Positions 1 through 9,103 of a DNA stretch of 64,000 nucleotides are shown here, one piece after another (the first letter of the stretch is position 1; the number at the start of each line of letters is the position of its first letter). A program made the translations under genes and the position numbers. Origin of the DNA: Poriferisodalis sp965237655 (GTDB lineage Bacteria > Actinomycetota > Acidimicrobiia > Acidimicrobiales > Poriferisodalaceae); the NCBI RefSeq assembly GCF_965237655.1, contig NZ_CBDEGB010000002.1:2108001-2172000 (forward strand). Reading direction: 5' to 3'. The notes below the pieces were generated by a model that was not told the origin of the DNA, ran no database searches, and worked only from the letters and a program-made list of their open reading frames with translations.

Positions 1-285
1 GGTGACCGAGGAGCCGCCGAGCGCAGCGGGGGCTGATTCCGAGCCGGAGAACTCTGGAAAGTCGTCGGCCAGGAAGATCAGACCGTCGCCCAGGATCAGC
101 TCGGCGTGAATCAGCTTGCTGCCGTCGGGTGTGGCCTGCCGGTTCGCCTCGCGGGCACCGAACGCGGCCGTGTACCACTCGATGGCATCGGCAGCACCGC
201 CGGGCGAACCATTGGTGCGGGCACCGATCGTCATGTAGGGCACGACAAAGGGCCGGTCGGCGGGAATCGGTTGCACATCGCTCAT
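1..285 (-). CDS. VOC family (glyoxalase/PhnB-like) protein, N-terminal part
   Basis: The gene runs off the left edge, so only about 95 N-terminal residues are visible, starting from the ATG at 285. The protein begins MSDVQPIPADRPFVVPYM and continues with ADAIEWYTAAFGA, LIHAELILGDGLIFLADD. This is the first beta-alpha-beta unit of the vicinal oxygen chelate fold, of the PhnB/YdcJ-like type with an Ala-rich acidic loop. Such proteins are metal-dependent lyases, dioxygenases or resistance proteins, and the substrate cannot be told here. It is divergent from mmsA and shares the repeat-bearing intergenic region with it. Confidence 0.8.
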   Translation of the reverse strand, partial: MSDVQPIPADRPFVVPYMTIGARTNGSPGGAADAIEWYTAAFGAREANRQATPDGSKLIHAELILGDGLIFLADDFPEFSGSESAPAALGGSSVT

Positions 286-319
286 GGCGCGGACTCTAGC
301 CACGGCCCGCCAAGCGGAA

Positions 320-468
320 CGCTGCTCCCAGCCCCGCTCCCAAGTGCGTTTCCGATCAACCCCCAGCGCTGCTTCCAGAGCCGCTCTCAAGAGCATTTTC
401 GATCACCTCGCAACGCTGCTCCCGGCGCCGCCCCCAAGTGCGTTCCCGTTCACCCCGCAAGGCTGCGA
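320..468. repeat. Tandem repeat, 47-bp period, about three copies
   Basis: Units start at 320, 367 and 414, and a fourth begins at 461 but decays at once. Each starts with CGCTGCT(C/T)CC and carries CTC(C/T)CAAG(T/A)GC near its middle. The copies are diverged but keep the exact 47-bp spacing. The array fills the divergent promoter region between the VOC gene and mmsA and ends about 60 bp before the mmsA start. It may be regulatory or inert; nothing codes through it convincingly. Confidence 0.75.
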
Positions 469-526
469 CAATGCGTCATTCGGCGCGCTCGCCAGGCACT
501 CGGCGCTGCCGGTAAGGAGGACTCTC

Positions 527-2023
<1,497 letters not shown>

Positions 2024-2031
2024 GTTCATCC

Positions 2032-2123
2032 CGCCGTACGCCGGCGATCACAGCATTCGTGAATTGTAGGGTGAGTTCTTCGTAAAATCTGCGGTTAGCG
2101 GTCCGTAATTTCTGTGGCTAACA
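2032..2123 (+). repeat. Degenerate 23-bp direct repeats before the DUF4143 ATPase
   Basis: Units start at 2032, 2055, 2078 and 2101. The last three share the pattern nTtCGTnAatttnTgnGGtTAn, with CCGT or TCGT always at positions 3-6; the second and third solid units match at about 16 of 23 positions. The 2032 unit keeps only the CCGTA core, in phase. The array ends 27 bp before the GTG start of the ATPase. The same period, with a different sequence, occurs before the other DUF4143 gene (30031-30168). An operator or iteron-like role is inferred. Confidence 0.65.
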
Positions 2124-2150
2124 GAAGCGTGAGCCGATACCCTCCGGGTT

Positions 2151-3416
2151 GTGCGATACGTCAAACGCCACCTCGAGACGGCACTGGATCGCTCGCTGGA
2201 GGCCTCTCGCGTCGTCGTGCTGCACGGCGCGCGTCAATCAGGGAAGACCACCCTGGCCCGTCACGCAGCGCAGAAGCGAGGCGGCTCCTATGTGACTCTC
2301 GACGACGATGCGTCACGGCTGGCCGCACTCGACGACCCCGTGGCGTACCTGTCTGCGCTGCGGACCCCCGCGGTGATCGACGAAGTGCAGCTTGGCGGCG
2401 ACCGCGTTGTGCGAGCGGTCAAGCGCATCGTGGACGACTCCGATGAGCGGGGCCGATTCCTGCTGACCGGTTCCACGAACTTCTTGTCGGTGCCCACCAT
2501 CAGCGAGTCGCTCGCAGGTCGGGCGCGCATCTTGCGACTGTTCCCTTTCTCCGAGGCAGAGCTCGAGGGCAGCCTCCGGCTCGATCTCACCAGATGGCTC
2601 GACGCCTGTTCGATTGACCCGCCGCAACAGACGGAGGATCGTGCGGATTACATGAGCCGCCTGTGCCGCGGCGGCTTTCCCGAGGCGGTCGCTCTGGCCC
2701 CGGCACAGCGCCAAGGCTGGTACGACAGTTACCTCGAAACGGTCGTGCAACGCGACGTCGCCGAACTCGGCGACATCCGCCGGGCCGAAGCGCTCGTCGA
2801 TCTGGTCCAATGGCTGGCAGCAAACTCCGCCGGCGAGCTCAATGTCCAGACGGCCTGCCGGCAGCTCGGCATCGACCGGTCCACGTTCAACCACTACTTC
2901 GCGTGGCTCCGGACCGTGTTCATGGTCAATACGGTGCCGGCGTGGTCGCGCAAGCATGCCGCTCGTGTCGCCAGACGACCCAAGACACACTTTGCCGACA
3001 CCGGCCTGGCCACGGCGCTGCTGGGCGTCGACGCCGACGCTCTGGCATCTCCTACGTCAACTGCCGCTGGCCCGCTGCTGGAGACCTTCGTGGCGAATGA
3101 ACTGACACGGCAGACCGCCGGGTCTGCCGGCGCGCGGCTTCACCACTTGCGCGACTATGACGGCCACGAGGTGGACATCGTGCTCGAACGCCCCGACGGA
3201 GCGCTAGCAGCCGTTGAGGTCAAGGCCACGGGCAGTCCCAGCGAGAACCACCTCAGGCCGCTGCGATGGCTGCGCGATCAGCTTGACCGGACGGCGCCGG
3301 GCCTGTTCCGCATCGGCGTGCTGCTGCACACTGGTCCCCACTGCCACCCGGTTGGCGACCGCCTCTGGCTGGCCCCAATCAACACGCTGTGGCACGCCGA
3401 GCCCCAGCATCCATGA
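2151..3416 (+). CDS. DUF4143-type AAA+ ATPase (COG1373)
   Basis: 421 residues. Walker A is GARQSGKTT at about residues 26-34 and the Walker B-like strand is AVIDEVQL near residue 75. Sensor-like LLTGSTNFL follows, then the family hallmarks GRARILRLFPFSEAEL and GGFPEAV, and a C-terminal PD-(D/E)XK-like stretch, HEVDIVLERPDGALAAVEVKAT. Proteins of this architecture are widespread, accessory and functionally poorly known; links to defence or selfish maintenance have been suggested but no reaction is established. The start is the GTG at 2151, right after 23-bp repeats. It lies alone between intact mmsA and mmsA/IS3 debris, a context repeated at the second DUF4143 gene. Confidence 0.88.
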   Translation: MRYVKRHLETALDRSLEASRVVVLHGARQSGKTTLARHAAQKRGGSYVTLDDDASRLAALDDPVAYLSALRTPAVIDEVQLGGDRVVRAVKRIVDDSDERGRFLLTGSTNFLSVPTISESLAGRARILRLFPFSEAELEGSLRLDLTRWLDACSIDPPQQTEDRADYMSRLCRGGFPEAVALAPAQRQGWYDSYLETVVQRDVAELGDIRRAEALVDLVQWLAANSAGELNVQTACRQLGIDRSTFNHYFAWLRTVFMVNTVPAWSRKHAARVARRPKTHFADTGLATALLGVDADALASPTSTAAGPLLETFVANELTRQTAGSAGARLHHLRDYDGHEVDIVLERPDGALAAVEVKATGSPSENHLRPLRWLRDQLDRTAPGLFRIGVLLHTGPHCHPVGDRLWLAPINTLWHAEPQHP

Positions 3417-3440
3417 GGACTCACAAGGCAGCCGAATTCA

Positions 3441-3660
3441 AGACCGCTGTCTGAACCACCCCGGGCTGAGTAGAGGCTCGGGTTGTCGGGTTCCTATCGT
3501 GACCCGGTTGACAATGGAGACATCGCAGGCGGTGGCGAAAGTGTCAGGGGTGCTGTCGCCGAGGCAACTGTGGACGCGTTGGATGCTCCGCCAGTGCACC
3601 CAGCCGAGCGCCGCGAGTTCGACGTGTTCGTCGCTTCGCCATGGCTCCCGGCGGGTGTGC
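3441..3660 (-). pseudogene. IS3-family transposase C-terminal remnant
   Basis: The minus-strand reading frame gives TRREPWRSDEHVELAALGWV followed by HWRSIQRVHSCLGDSTP. This matches the end of the IS3 OrfB integrase domain (the usual ELATLxWVxWxNxxRLHSxxGxxxP), including the W-hh-R-H-S run near the catalytic Glu. The upstream parts of the integrase core and any orfA are absent, so this is a decayed fragment about 220 bp long. It lies between the DUF4143 gene and an mmsA fragment and marks a past insertion or rearrangement point. Confidence 0.6.
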
Positions 3661-3671
3661 CTCATCAGATT

Positions 3672-3740
3672 GGCCCTAAAGCCGTGGGCATGGGACCGCT
3701 CATGACGGCAGAGCATCGTGACTTCGGTGCCATCGACTAG
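3672..3740 (+). pseudogene. mmsA internal fragment
   Basis: Read on the plus strand this gives IGPKAVGMGPLMTAEHRDFG before a stop at 3738-3740. It matches the mmsA interior IGPGLGAEAVDMGPLVTAEH (about nt 1470-1530), with the DNA closely similar through GGGCATGGGACCGCTC. It is too short to be functional. Together with the C-terminal fragment at 6421-6726 it represents a broken second mmsA copy, with the SWIM gene and a toxin-antitoxin pair now lying between the two pieces. Confidence 0.7.
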
Positions 3741-3751
3741 GAAGTCAGGTC

Positions 3752-5581
3752 GTGACCGATATCGGGGAACTGAGTGGATCGAGTCGTTCAGACGAACTGG
3801 ACGAAGTGCTCGACGAACACATGATCGGGGAACTCGCCGGTCTGCGCTCCTTTCAGCGAGGGGTCGGATACCTGAATGACCGTCGGGTGGAATCGGCGGC
3901 AGCGAGCGACAAAGGGGTGCGCGCGACGGTGCGCGGAACAATGCCGTACGACGTCGAGTTGTGGCTCGACGCCGACACGCTGAACTGGTCGTGCTCGTGC
4001 CCTGCGGCCGAAGACGGCTCGTTCTGCAAGCACTGCGTCGCCGTGGCGTTGTCGCTGCTGCGCACCGGCGAGCGTCCCGAAGGCGCGAGCGAGCCGAAGC
4101 GGCCGTCGCAGCGCAGCCGAAGCGCCGACCCTGATGTCCTCCTGCTCGAGGGGTTCGTGCACCGGCTCGATGTCGAACGGCTGGCGGAGATCGTTCTGCA
4201 GCAGGCTGCCGACGATTGGCGCTTACGCGAACGCCTGCTGCTCGAAGCGAGGTCCGAGCAAGGCATAGGACCGGACCTCGATGAATGGCGTCAGCGGATC
4301 AAGGGCGTTCTTGGCGCCCGGCGTCATGTGAGCTATCACGAAGCTCCTGAATGGGCAGCGATTGTCGACGACATGATCGACGCGATGGTGGATATCTGCG
4401 ATGCAGGTCATGGCCCCGAAGCAGCGCAGCTCGCCGAATATGCGCACAGGCGGGCGGACAGGGCCATGGGCCTTGTGGACGACTCTGACGGGTGGCTGAC
4501 GGTCATATCCGACCGACTGGCAGATCTGCATCTTCAGGCGTGCGAGCAGAGCACATCAGACCCGGTCAAGCTGGCGAAGCGCCTCGCGAAGCTCGAAATG
4601 ACGTCAGAACTGGACGGATTCCACCGGTCGGCAGCGAGATATGCGGAAGTACTCGGCCCCTCAGGGCTGACCGCGTTCCGCCGTGCAATCGAGCCCCAAT
4701 GGCGGCAGATCGACCCCAAAGACGACGGCTGGTCGTCGGACGTGTCCCGCCTGCGTGAAGCGATGATCGGTTGGGCGCTTGCCATGGACGACCCCGACGC
4801 GCTCATCGAGGCGCACCGGCGCGAGCGAATTCACCCCACCGACATGGTCGAGATCGCCGCTGCGTTCGAACGGGCCGGCCGTGACGACGAAGCCGTCGAG
4901 TGGGCCCGTCGGGGTCTGTCAGGCACGGGGCACGGCTCATGGCATGCCGGTAATACCCGCGATTTTTTGGCTCGCAAGCTGCGCGAGCGGGGCGAGACCG
5001 GAGCCGCCGTCGATCTGTACTGGAAGACGTTCGAGGCGAGTCCGTCGCTGAGCAACTATCGCCGCCTGAAGCAGGAGGACACCGGTGTCGACTGGCTGAG
5101 CCGAGGCCGCGAGCATCTGCTCAGACGGCTCGATCCGAGCGGTGACAACCCGTTGCTGGCGTACGGGGCGCCGACTGATGGTTCGGTGCCCGAAGACGTC
5201 ATGTCTGACGACGCTTCCGCCGCGCCCGCAGCAGCAGCCATCTTGACGGAGATCCTGCTCTTCGAAGGTCACGCTCAGCAAGCATGGGACACGGCTGTGC
5301 AGCTGGGCACGAGCAGCCAGATGTGGATGACGCTCGCGAGGGAACGAGAGCGACGCTCACCTCGTGACTCGATCACGGTCTATGCCTCGGCGGCGCTGGC
5401 GATCATCGACCGCAAGAGGGCCAACCAATACAAGTCCGCCGTCGATCTGATGTCTCGAATTCAGCGTCTGGCAGCCGATGCGGGCGAGCCGGAATTGTTC
5501 GATTCGCTGCTGCAACGCGTCCGGACTGAGCACCGGGCGAAGCGCCGGCTCAAGGAGTTGCTTGACCGCGCCGGTTGGTGA
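3752..5581 (+). CDS. SWIM zinc-finger domain protein
   Basis: 609 residues. The SWIM motif CxCx(n)CxH is read as CSCPAAEDGSFCKHCVAVAL at about residues 82-101, preceded by the usual beta-rich lead-in (FQRGVGYLNDRRVESA, VRGTMPYDVELWLD). The rest is helical with TPR-like helix pairs (AAFERAGRDDEAVEWARRGL, LRERGETGAAVDLYWKTFEAS), ending in RVRTEHRAKRRLKELLDRAGW. SWIM domains bind zinc and DNA or protein partners; bacterial members with long helical tails have no assigned reaction. The GTG start at 3752 has only a weak AGGA upstream. It sits inside the disrupted second mmsA copy, so it was probably acquired there. Confidence 0.85.
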   Translation: MTDIGELSGSSRSDELDEVLDEHMIGELAGLRSFQRGVGYLNDRRVESAAASDKGVRATVRGTMPYDVELWLDADTLNWSCSCPAAEDGSFCKHCVAVALSLLRTGERPEGASEPKRPSQRSRSADPDVLLLEGFVHRLDVERLAEIVLQQAADDWRLRERLLLEARSEQGIGPDLDEWRQRIKGVLGARRHVSYHEAPEWAAIVDDMIDAMVDICDAGHGPEAAQLAEYAHRRADRAMGLVDDSDGWLTVISDRLADLHLQACEQSTSDPVKLAKRLAKLEMTSELDGFHRSAARYAEVLGPSGLTAFRRAIEPQWRQIDPKDDGWSSDVSRLREAMIGWALAMDDPDALIEAHRRERIHPTDMVEIAAAFERAGRDDEAVEWARRGLSGTGHGSWHAGNTRDFLARKLRERGETGAAVDLYWKTFEASPSLSNYRRLKQEDTGVDWLSRGREHLLRRLDPSGDNPLLAYGAPTDGSVPEDVMSDDASAAPAAAAILTEILLFEGHAQQAWDTAVQLGTSSQMWMTLARERERRSPRDSITVYASAALAIIDRKRANQYKSAVDLMSRIQRLAADAGEPELFDSLLQRVRTEHRAKRRLKELLDRAGW

Positions 5582-5623
5582 TCCCGCCGGGCGATCTGCG
5601 GCATCCGGACGCTTCGATGGCCG

Positions 5624-6037
5624 TCACTGCTCGACGAATGGGTTGATGACCCGCAAGCCGTTGTAGTCCTCCTGTGCGCTCATGTCCTCGGAGTACACGG
5701 CATCGCAGCCCAATGCCTGCGCAGCAGCAAGGATCGCGCCATCCCAGTAGGACAATCCGAAGCGCTGGCTGAGCGACACGCCGGCACGAAAGACCTCAGC
5801 CGTGATCGGCTGGACCGGGAAGTCGTCGAAGACGCTGAGAAAGCGCAGCGCCAGTTCGGCACTGAGGGCATGGGGGCGGCTGCGCCGAGTGGCCTGAACG
5901 AAGAACTCGGCCAGCACCTGCACCGAGAGCGCCAGGTCGGGCTGCTTGAGCAGCGCCACGGCGAGTCCGTGCTTGGCGGCATCGTCGGGCGCGGGACTTG
6001 CCGCATAGAGCAGAACGTTCGTGTCAACGAGACGCAC
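5624..6037 (-). CDS. PIN-domain toxin (VapC-like), pair 1
   Basis: 137 residues with the acidic PIN residues in place: RLVDTNVLLYA at the start (Asp5), AEFF (Glu) in the middle, WDGAILAAAQ (Asp) and YSEDMSA (Asp) near the end. Such toxins are Mg-dependent ribonucleases that cut tRNA or rRNA when freed from antitoxin. The start overlaps the end of the antitoxin gene by 14 bp, so the two are translationally coupled. Located between the two mmsA fragments. Confidence 0.88.
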   Translation of the reverse strand: MRLVDTNVLLYAASPAPDDAAKHGLAVALLKQPDLALSVQVLAEFFVQATRRSRPHALSAELALRFLSVFDDFPVQPITAEVFRAGVSLSQRFGLSYWDGAILAAAQALGCDAVYSEDMSAQEDYNGLRVINPFVEQ

Positions 6038-6314
6038 TGCGCTCGTACAGATCTTCGCGCGACAGATTGTCAGCCGTCCGGAAGCCGCCAGCTGACGCAG
6101 CTATGACGCTCAGCACGTCGTCAAGGTGCCTGCTCCGCCGCTGCTGTGCCGTCTCAGGCGGATCCTCGTCGTCATGCAGCACGCCTCCATCGCCACTCGC
6201 AAGACGCCTGAGGTAGCCGCGAACCAGCGCAGACACCGAGGTGTCCAGCTCAGCAGCGCGAATGCGCGCCAACCGGTGGGTGTCGTCGTCAATTGTCACC
6301 GTGATGTTTCGCAT
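6024..6314 (-). CDS. Ribbon-helix-helix antitoxin (VapB-like), pair 1
   Basis: 96 residues beginning MRNITVTIDDDTHRLARIRA. The N-terminal strand TVTID plus helices is the RHH DNA-binding fold, and the C-terminal part (LDDVLSVIAASAGGFRTADN) wraps the toxin. ATG 6314 is preferred to the ATG two codons upstream because AGGAGG lies 9 nt before it. Its C-terminal 40 codons recur as a fragment at 8082-8201. Upstream palindromes (6332-6372) probably form its autoregulatory operator. Confidence 0.85.
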   Translation of the reverse strand: MRNITVTIDDDTHRLARIRAAELDTSVSALVRGYLRRLASGDGGVLHDDEDPPETAQQRRSRHLDDVLSVIAASAGGFRTADNLSREDLYERSASR

Positions 6315-6331
6315 GCCCATCAACCTCCTGC

Positions 6332-6372
6332 TGTACCACAGTAATTGTGACACACGTTATCTGTGTGCCACA
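6332..6372. promoter_or_regulatory. TGTGnCACA palindrome cluster, likely antitoxin operator
   Basis: Two TGTGnCACA palindromes, at 6346-6354 and 6364-6372, have centres 18 bp apart; an imperfect third (TGTACCACA) lies at 6332-6340. They sit 18-58 bp upstream of the VapB-like start, where a homodimeric RHH repressor would bind. The surrounding stretch is A/T-richer than average, consistent with a promoter. Confidence 0.55.
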
Positions 6373-6420
6373 GCTATCGGCTTGGATCGCCGTCTCTCCG
6401 CCCACTTACGAGCGGGTCCG

Positions 6421-6726
6421 AAGGTGCTGTGCACACGTGAGGCGGCACGGCGGTTCCGGCGGGAGGCTCCCGTCGGGATGGTCGGCGTGAACGTGGCCAT
6501 CCCGGTGCCCATGGCGTACCACTCGTTCGGCGGCTGGAAGGACTCGCTGTTCGGCGGCTGGAAGGACTCGCTGTTCGGCGACCACCACATGCACGGACCC
6601 GAAGGCATCCGCTTCTACACAAGGCTCAAGGCGGTCACCGAGCACTGGCCCGACCCCGCCGATCGCGGCGTTGACCTGGGCTTACAACCACCGACGCAGC
6701 CACAGCGCCCTCCGACCGCTCGCTGA
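6421..6726 (+). pseudogene. mmsA C-terminal fragment with internal 24-bp duplication
   Basis: It encodes CTREAARRFRREAPVG, then GVNVAIPVPMAYHSFGGWKD and on to the mmsA stop region, matching residues of mmsA from about 413 onward. A perfect 24-bp tandem duplication (6526-6549 and 6550-6573) repeats FGGWKDSL. About 74 bp (CACCACATGCACGG to GGCCCGACCC) are identical to intact mmsA nt 1907-1980, while the flanks are clearly diverged. The reading frame ends with an altered tail (GLQPPTQPQRPPTAR). It has no promoter or catalytic half of its own. Confidence 0.85.
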
Positions 6727-6774
6727 GTGTTGTTGCTCCTATTGATGTAACACACCTCTCGTACGTTTGTTCCC

Positions 6775-7965
6775 ATGAAGCACGTCGGCCAAACCGGCTC
6801 ACAGGGCAGGGCTGCAGTCACTGCGGTGCGTGTGGACCCGGTGGAAGTGTCGGGGCTGTGCGACGAGGGCTTGCGTGCCCGGCTTGGCGAGATCGGCCGG
6901 GCCGAGTCGGCGCTGACGGCGATGAAGGCTGCTGCGCTAGGCGAGATCGTCCGCCGCAAGGGTGCGTCCGCTGCCGAGCACGCCGCCAAAGACACGCTGT
7001 CTATCTCAGGGCGCGCGGCACGTGGGGATGTCAAAGCAGCAGTGGCACTGGGCGAATTGGACATGACGCGTGATGCTTTGGCCGATGGTTTGGTTCCTGC
7101 GGGGCACGCACGATTGATTGCGCGTGCCGCCACCGAGGGCCCCATCGATGAGGGGTTCCTGGCTCAGCGGGCACAGCGCGAGGGCTATGACGAGTTCCGT
7201 CGCACCGTGGCGCGTCATCAGGCCGACCACAGCAGCGACGACGGCACCTCGCTGCTCGAGCAACAGCGCCAGGCGCGCTCGGGGCGGGTGTTCACGAGCC
7301 GTGACAACGACATGGTGGTGCTCAACGCACAATTCGACAGCGTCACTGGCGCTCGGCTGGCGACGGTGATCGCAGCAATGGAGCGCCACTTGTACCACCA
7401 CGAAGACCCCACGGCGCGGCCCAGCCATCCACAGCGCACTGCCGACGCGATTGCAAAGCTGATCCTCGAACCTGACGCGCAGCGGCCTGCGGGAACGTCG
7501 CTCCTGGTCGTGGCGGACTACGACATGGTGAACCACCAGCTCACCAATGCCCGTCTGTCAGACGGCACGCCGATCCCCATCGGCGAAATCGCCAACGTCG
7601 CCGCCGATGCGCATGTGCTGCCCGCTATCTTCAACCACGCGACAGGGGATCTGCGAATGGGACGCAGCCGCCGCACCGCCACCGACCTCCAACGCGCTGC
7701 TCTGGCGCTGCGCGACCAAGGCTGTGTCGGCTGCGGTGTGTCTCCCGACCACTGTCGATCCCACCACATCATCGAATGGCGGGACGACGGCCCCACTGAC
7801 TACGGCAACCTCGTGTCGGTCTGCAACCGATGCCACGACAAGATCCACCACGAAGGCTTCGCCGTCAAACACAACCCCAACACCGGCCGCTACCGGCTCC
7901 AACCCCCGACCCGGCCACCCCACGACACCAACGGCCGAACCGGGTCACGGGCACCGCCACGCTGA
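6775..7965 (+). CDS. DUF222 domain HNH endonuclease
   Basis: 396 residues. The N-terminal two thirds are the DUF222 helical domain common in actinobacterial multicopy HNH proteins (LGEIGRAESALTAMKAAALG, GLVPAGHARLIARAA). The C-terminal HNH nuclease runs CVGCGVSPDHCRSHHIIEW, then NLVSVCNRCHDKIHH: paired Cys for a structural zinc and the catalytic His-Asn-His set. These proteins occur in many copies in actinobacteria and are thought to be mobile or defence-related. Starts at the ATG at 6775. It directly follows the mmsA fragment. Confidence 0.9.
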   Translation: MKHVGQTGSQGRAAVTAVRVDPVEVSGLCDEGLRARLGEIGRAESALTAMKAAALGEIVRRKGASAAEHAAKDTLSISGRAARGDVKAAVALGELDMTRDALADGLVPAGHARLIARAATEGPIDEGFLAQRAQREGYDEFRRTVARHQADHSSDDGTSLLEQQRQARSGRVFTSRDNDMVVLNAQFDSVTGARLATVIAAMERHLYHHEDPTARPSHPQRTADAIAKLILEPDAQRPAGTSLLVVADYDMVNHQLTNARLSDGTPIPIGEIANVAADAHVLPAIFNHATGDLRMGRSRRTATDLQRAALALRDQGCVGCGVSPDHCRSHHIIEWRDDGPTDYGNLVSVCNRCHDKIHHEGFAVKHNPNTGRYRLQPPTRPPHDTNGRTGSRAPPR

Positions 7966-8081
7966 GCGCCCATTGGCGCACCAAGCGAACAGCACTTTCC
8001 ACCGCTGTTCGATTTGTGCACAGATTCTCCGCAATTGAGTGTCGCTGGGCGGCGGACTGGCCTTGGGGGCAAACCTCCGCA

Positions 8082-8201
8082 TCAGCGGAACGCACCACGC
8101 TCGTACAGCTCATCGCGAGACATGTTGTCGGCCGTCTGGAAGCCGCCAGCCGACGCTGCGATTTCGCTCAGCACGTCGTCCAGGCGCTTGGTACGCCGCC
8201 A
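8082..8201 (-). pseudogene. Antitoxin C-terminal fragment (copy of pair 1 antitoxin)
   Basis: The last 39 codons read RRTKRLDDVLSEIAASAGGF, then QTADNMSRDELYERGAFR, closely matching the end of the pair 1 antitoxin (RRSRHLDDVLSVIAASAGGF, RTADNLSREDLYERSASR). The RHH DNA-binding half is missing and no PIN gene follows in the expected place, so this is a truncated duplicate. It abuts the 3' end of the pair 2 toxin. Confidence 0.8.
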
Positions 8202-8245
8202 TTCCGGCCTCCACTCGTGAGGTCGCCTCGATTGGGAGCGCGAAC

Positions 8246-8683
8246 TCATGTGGCGTGCGCCGGGTTGAACCACGACAGGCCGTCGAAGCGAGCGAAACCG
8301 GCGTCGGCGGTGGCGACGCGGGCACCGCTGCTGATGGCCAACGCGGCGATCCAAGCATCAGGCACAAGGTTGCCGGCGATGAATGAGTCGCGTTCAGCGA
8401 ATTGCGAGAACTGGCGCCAGGTCGCCTCGGTCGCCTGCAACTGCCGGGCAGCCGGCGCAGCGCGCAACGCATCCACGAATGAGAGGGCGGCCGTGGTGGG
8501 AGCAGGATTCGCGAATACCCGGCGATTCGTCACCACGCGGAGAAACCCGGTCAGGACTACGTCGACGAGACCGAATGGTTCTGGGCCCTCGAGCGCAGCG
8601 TCCAGCCAGCGACGGAACATCTCGTGCTCGTCGAGATCGCCACGGTAGGCATACACCAGCACATTGACGTCTGGGCAGATCAT
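8246..8683 (-). CDS. PIN-domain toxin (VapC-like), pair 2
   Basis: 145 residues: MICPDVNVLVYAYR supplies the first PIN Asp, GFLRVVT follows, LVPDAWIAALAISSGA supplies the middle acidic residue, and TADAGFARF the last Asp. The C-terminal WFNPA is typical of VapC proteins of this subgroup. Predicted ribonuclease toxin. The first codons overlap the antitoxin stop by 4 bp, indicating coupling. Confidence 0.88.
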   Translation of the reverse strand: MICPDVNVLVYAYRGDLDEHEMFRRWLDAALEGPEPFGLVDVVLTGFLRVVTNRRVFANPAPTTAALSFVDALRAAPAARQLQATEATWRQFSQFAERDSFIAGNLVPDAWIAALAISSGARVATADAGFARFDGLSWFNPAHAT

Positions 8684-8919
8684 TTCCAGCCGTCGGCGTC
8701 AAGGGCGCTGCCGAGCGCCTCAGGGTCTGCGGGATCGACGAGAACCTGATCACTCGCGCTGCCCCATGTCGGCAGCGGCACACGGCGAACCTCCGACACC
8801 TCGCTCAGTACGTGGTGAAGACCTTCGACGACGAGAGCCGTGAAGGTGCACCCACGCTCTGCGGCGCGGCGCTTCGCCATGTCTGCAAGCCCATCGGGCA
8901 AGTTGATCGTCGTTTTCAT
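8680..8919 (-). CDS. VapB-like antitoxin, pair 2
   Basis: 79 residues from the ATG at 8919: MKTTINLPDGLADMAKRRAA, the RHH strand-helix start, then a toxin-binding tail ending ALGSALDADGWK. The frame extends upstream only through an A/T-rich repeat (8939-8969), which looks like promoter rather than coding. Overlaps the toxin start by 4 bp. Confidence 0.83.
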   Translation of the reverse strand: MKTTINLPDGLADMAKRRAAERGCTFTALVVEGLHHVLSEVSEVRRVPLPTWGSASDQVLVDPADPEALGSALDADGWK

Positions 8920-8938
8920 ATATACAACCATATCGTGA

Positions 8939-8969
8939 GATATGCAGATATGCAGATATGCAGATATGG
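8939..8969. repeat. 8-bp tandem repeat in antitoxin promoter
   Basis: GATATGCA is repeated three times perfectly at 8939, 8947 and 8955 and followed by a fourth partial copy (GATATGG) at 8963. It lies 20-50 bp upstream of the antitoxin ATG on the minus strand. It could be a set of repressor half-sites, or a slippage-prone tract that changes promoter spacing. Confidence 0.8.
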
Positions 8970-9103
8970 CTCCATACACCTACGACGAGCTGCTCCATGA
9001 GCACCTCAAGCTCGACACCGTCTTAAGGAGTCCTGCGCCGTTGGCACCTAAACCATGAGGAGACACACCCAGCGGTAATGACTCTGGTGCAAGGGGTCAG
9101 GAC

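Noticed and set aside
2094..2122. Terminator hairpin GTTAGC...GCTAAC before the first DUF4143 gene
   Set aside because: The 6-bp arms are 17 bp apart and are explained by two 23-bp repeat units; no T-tract follows.
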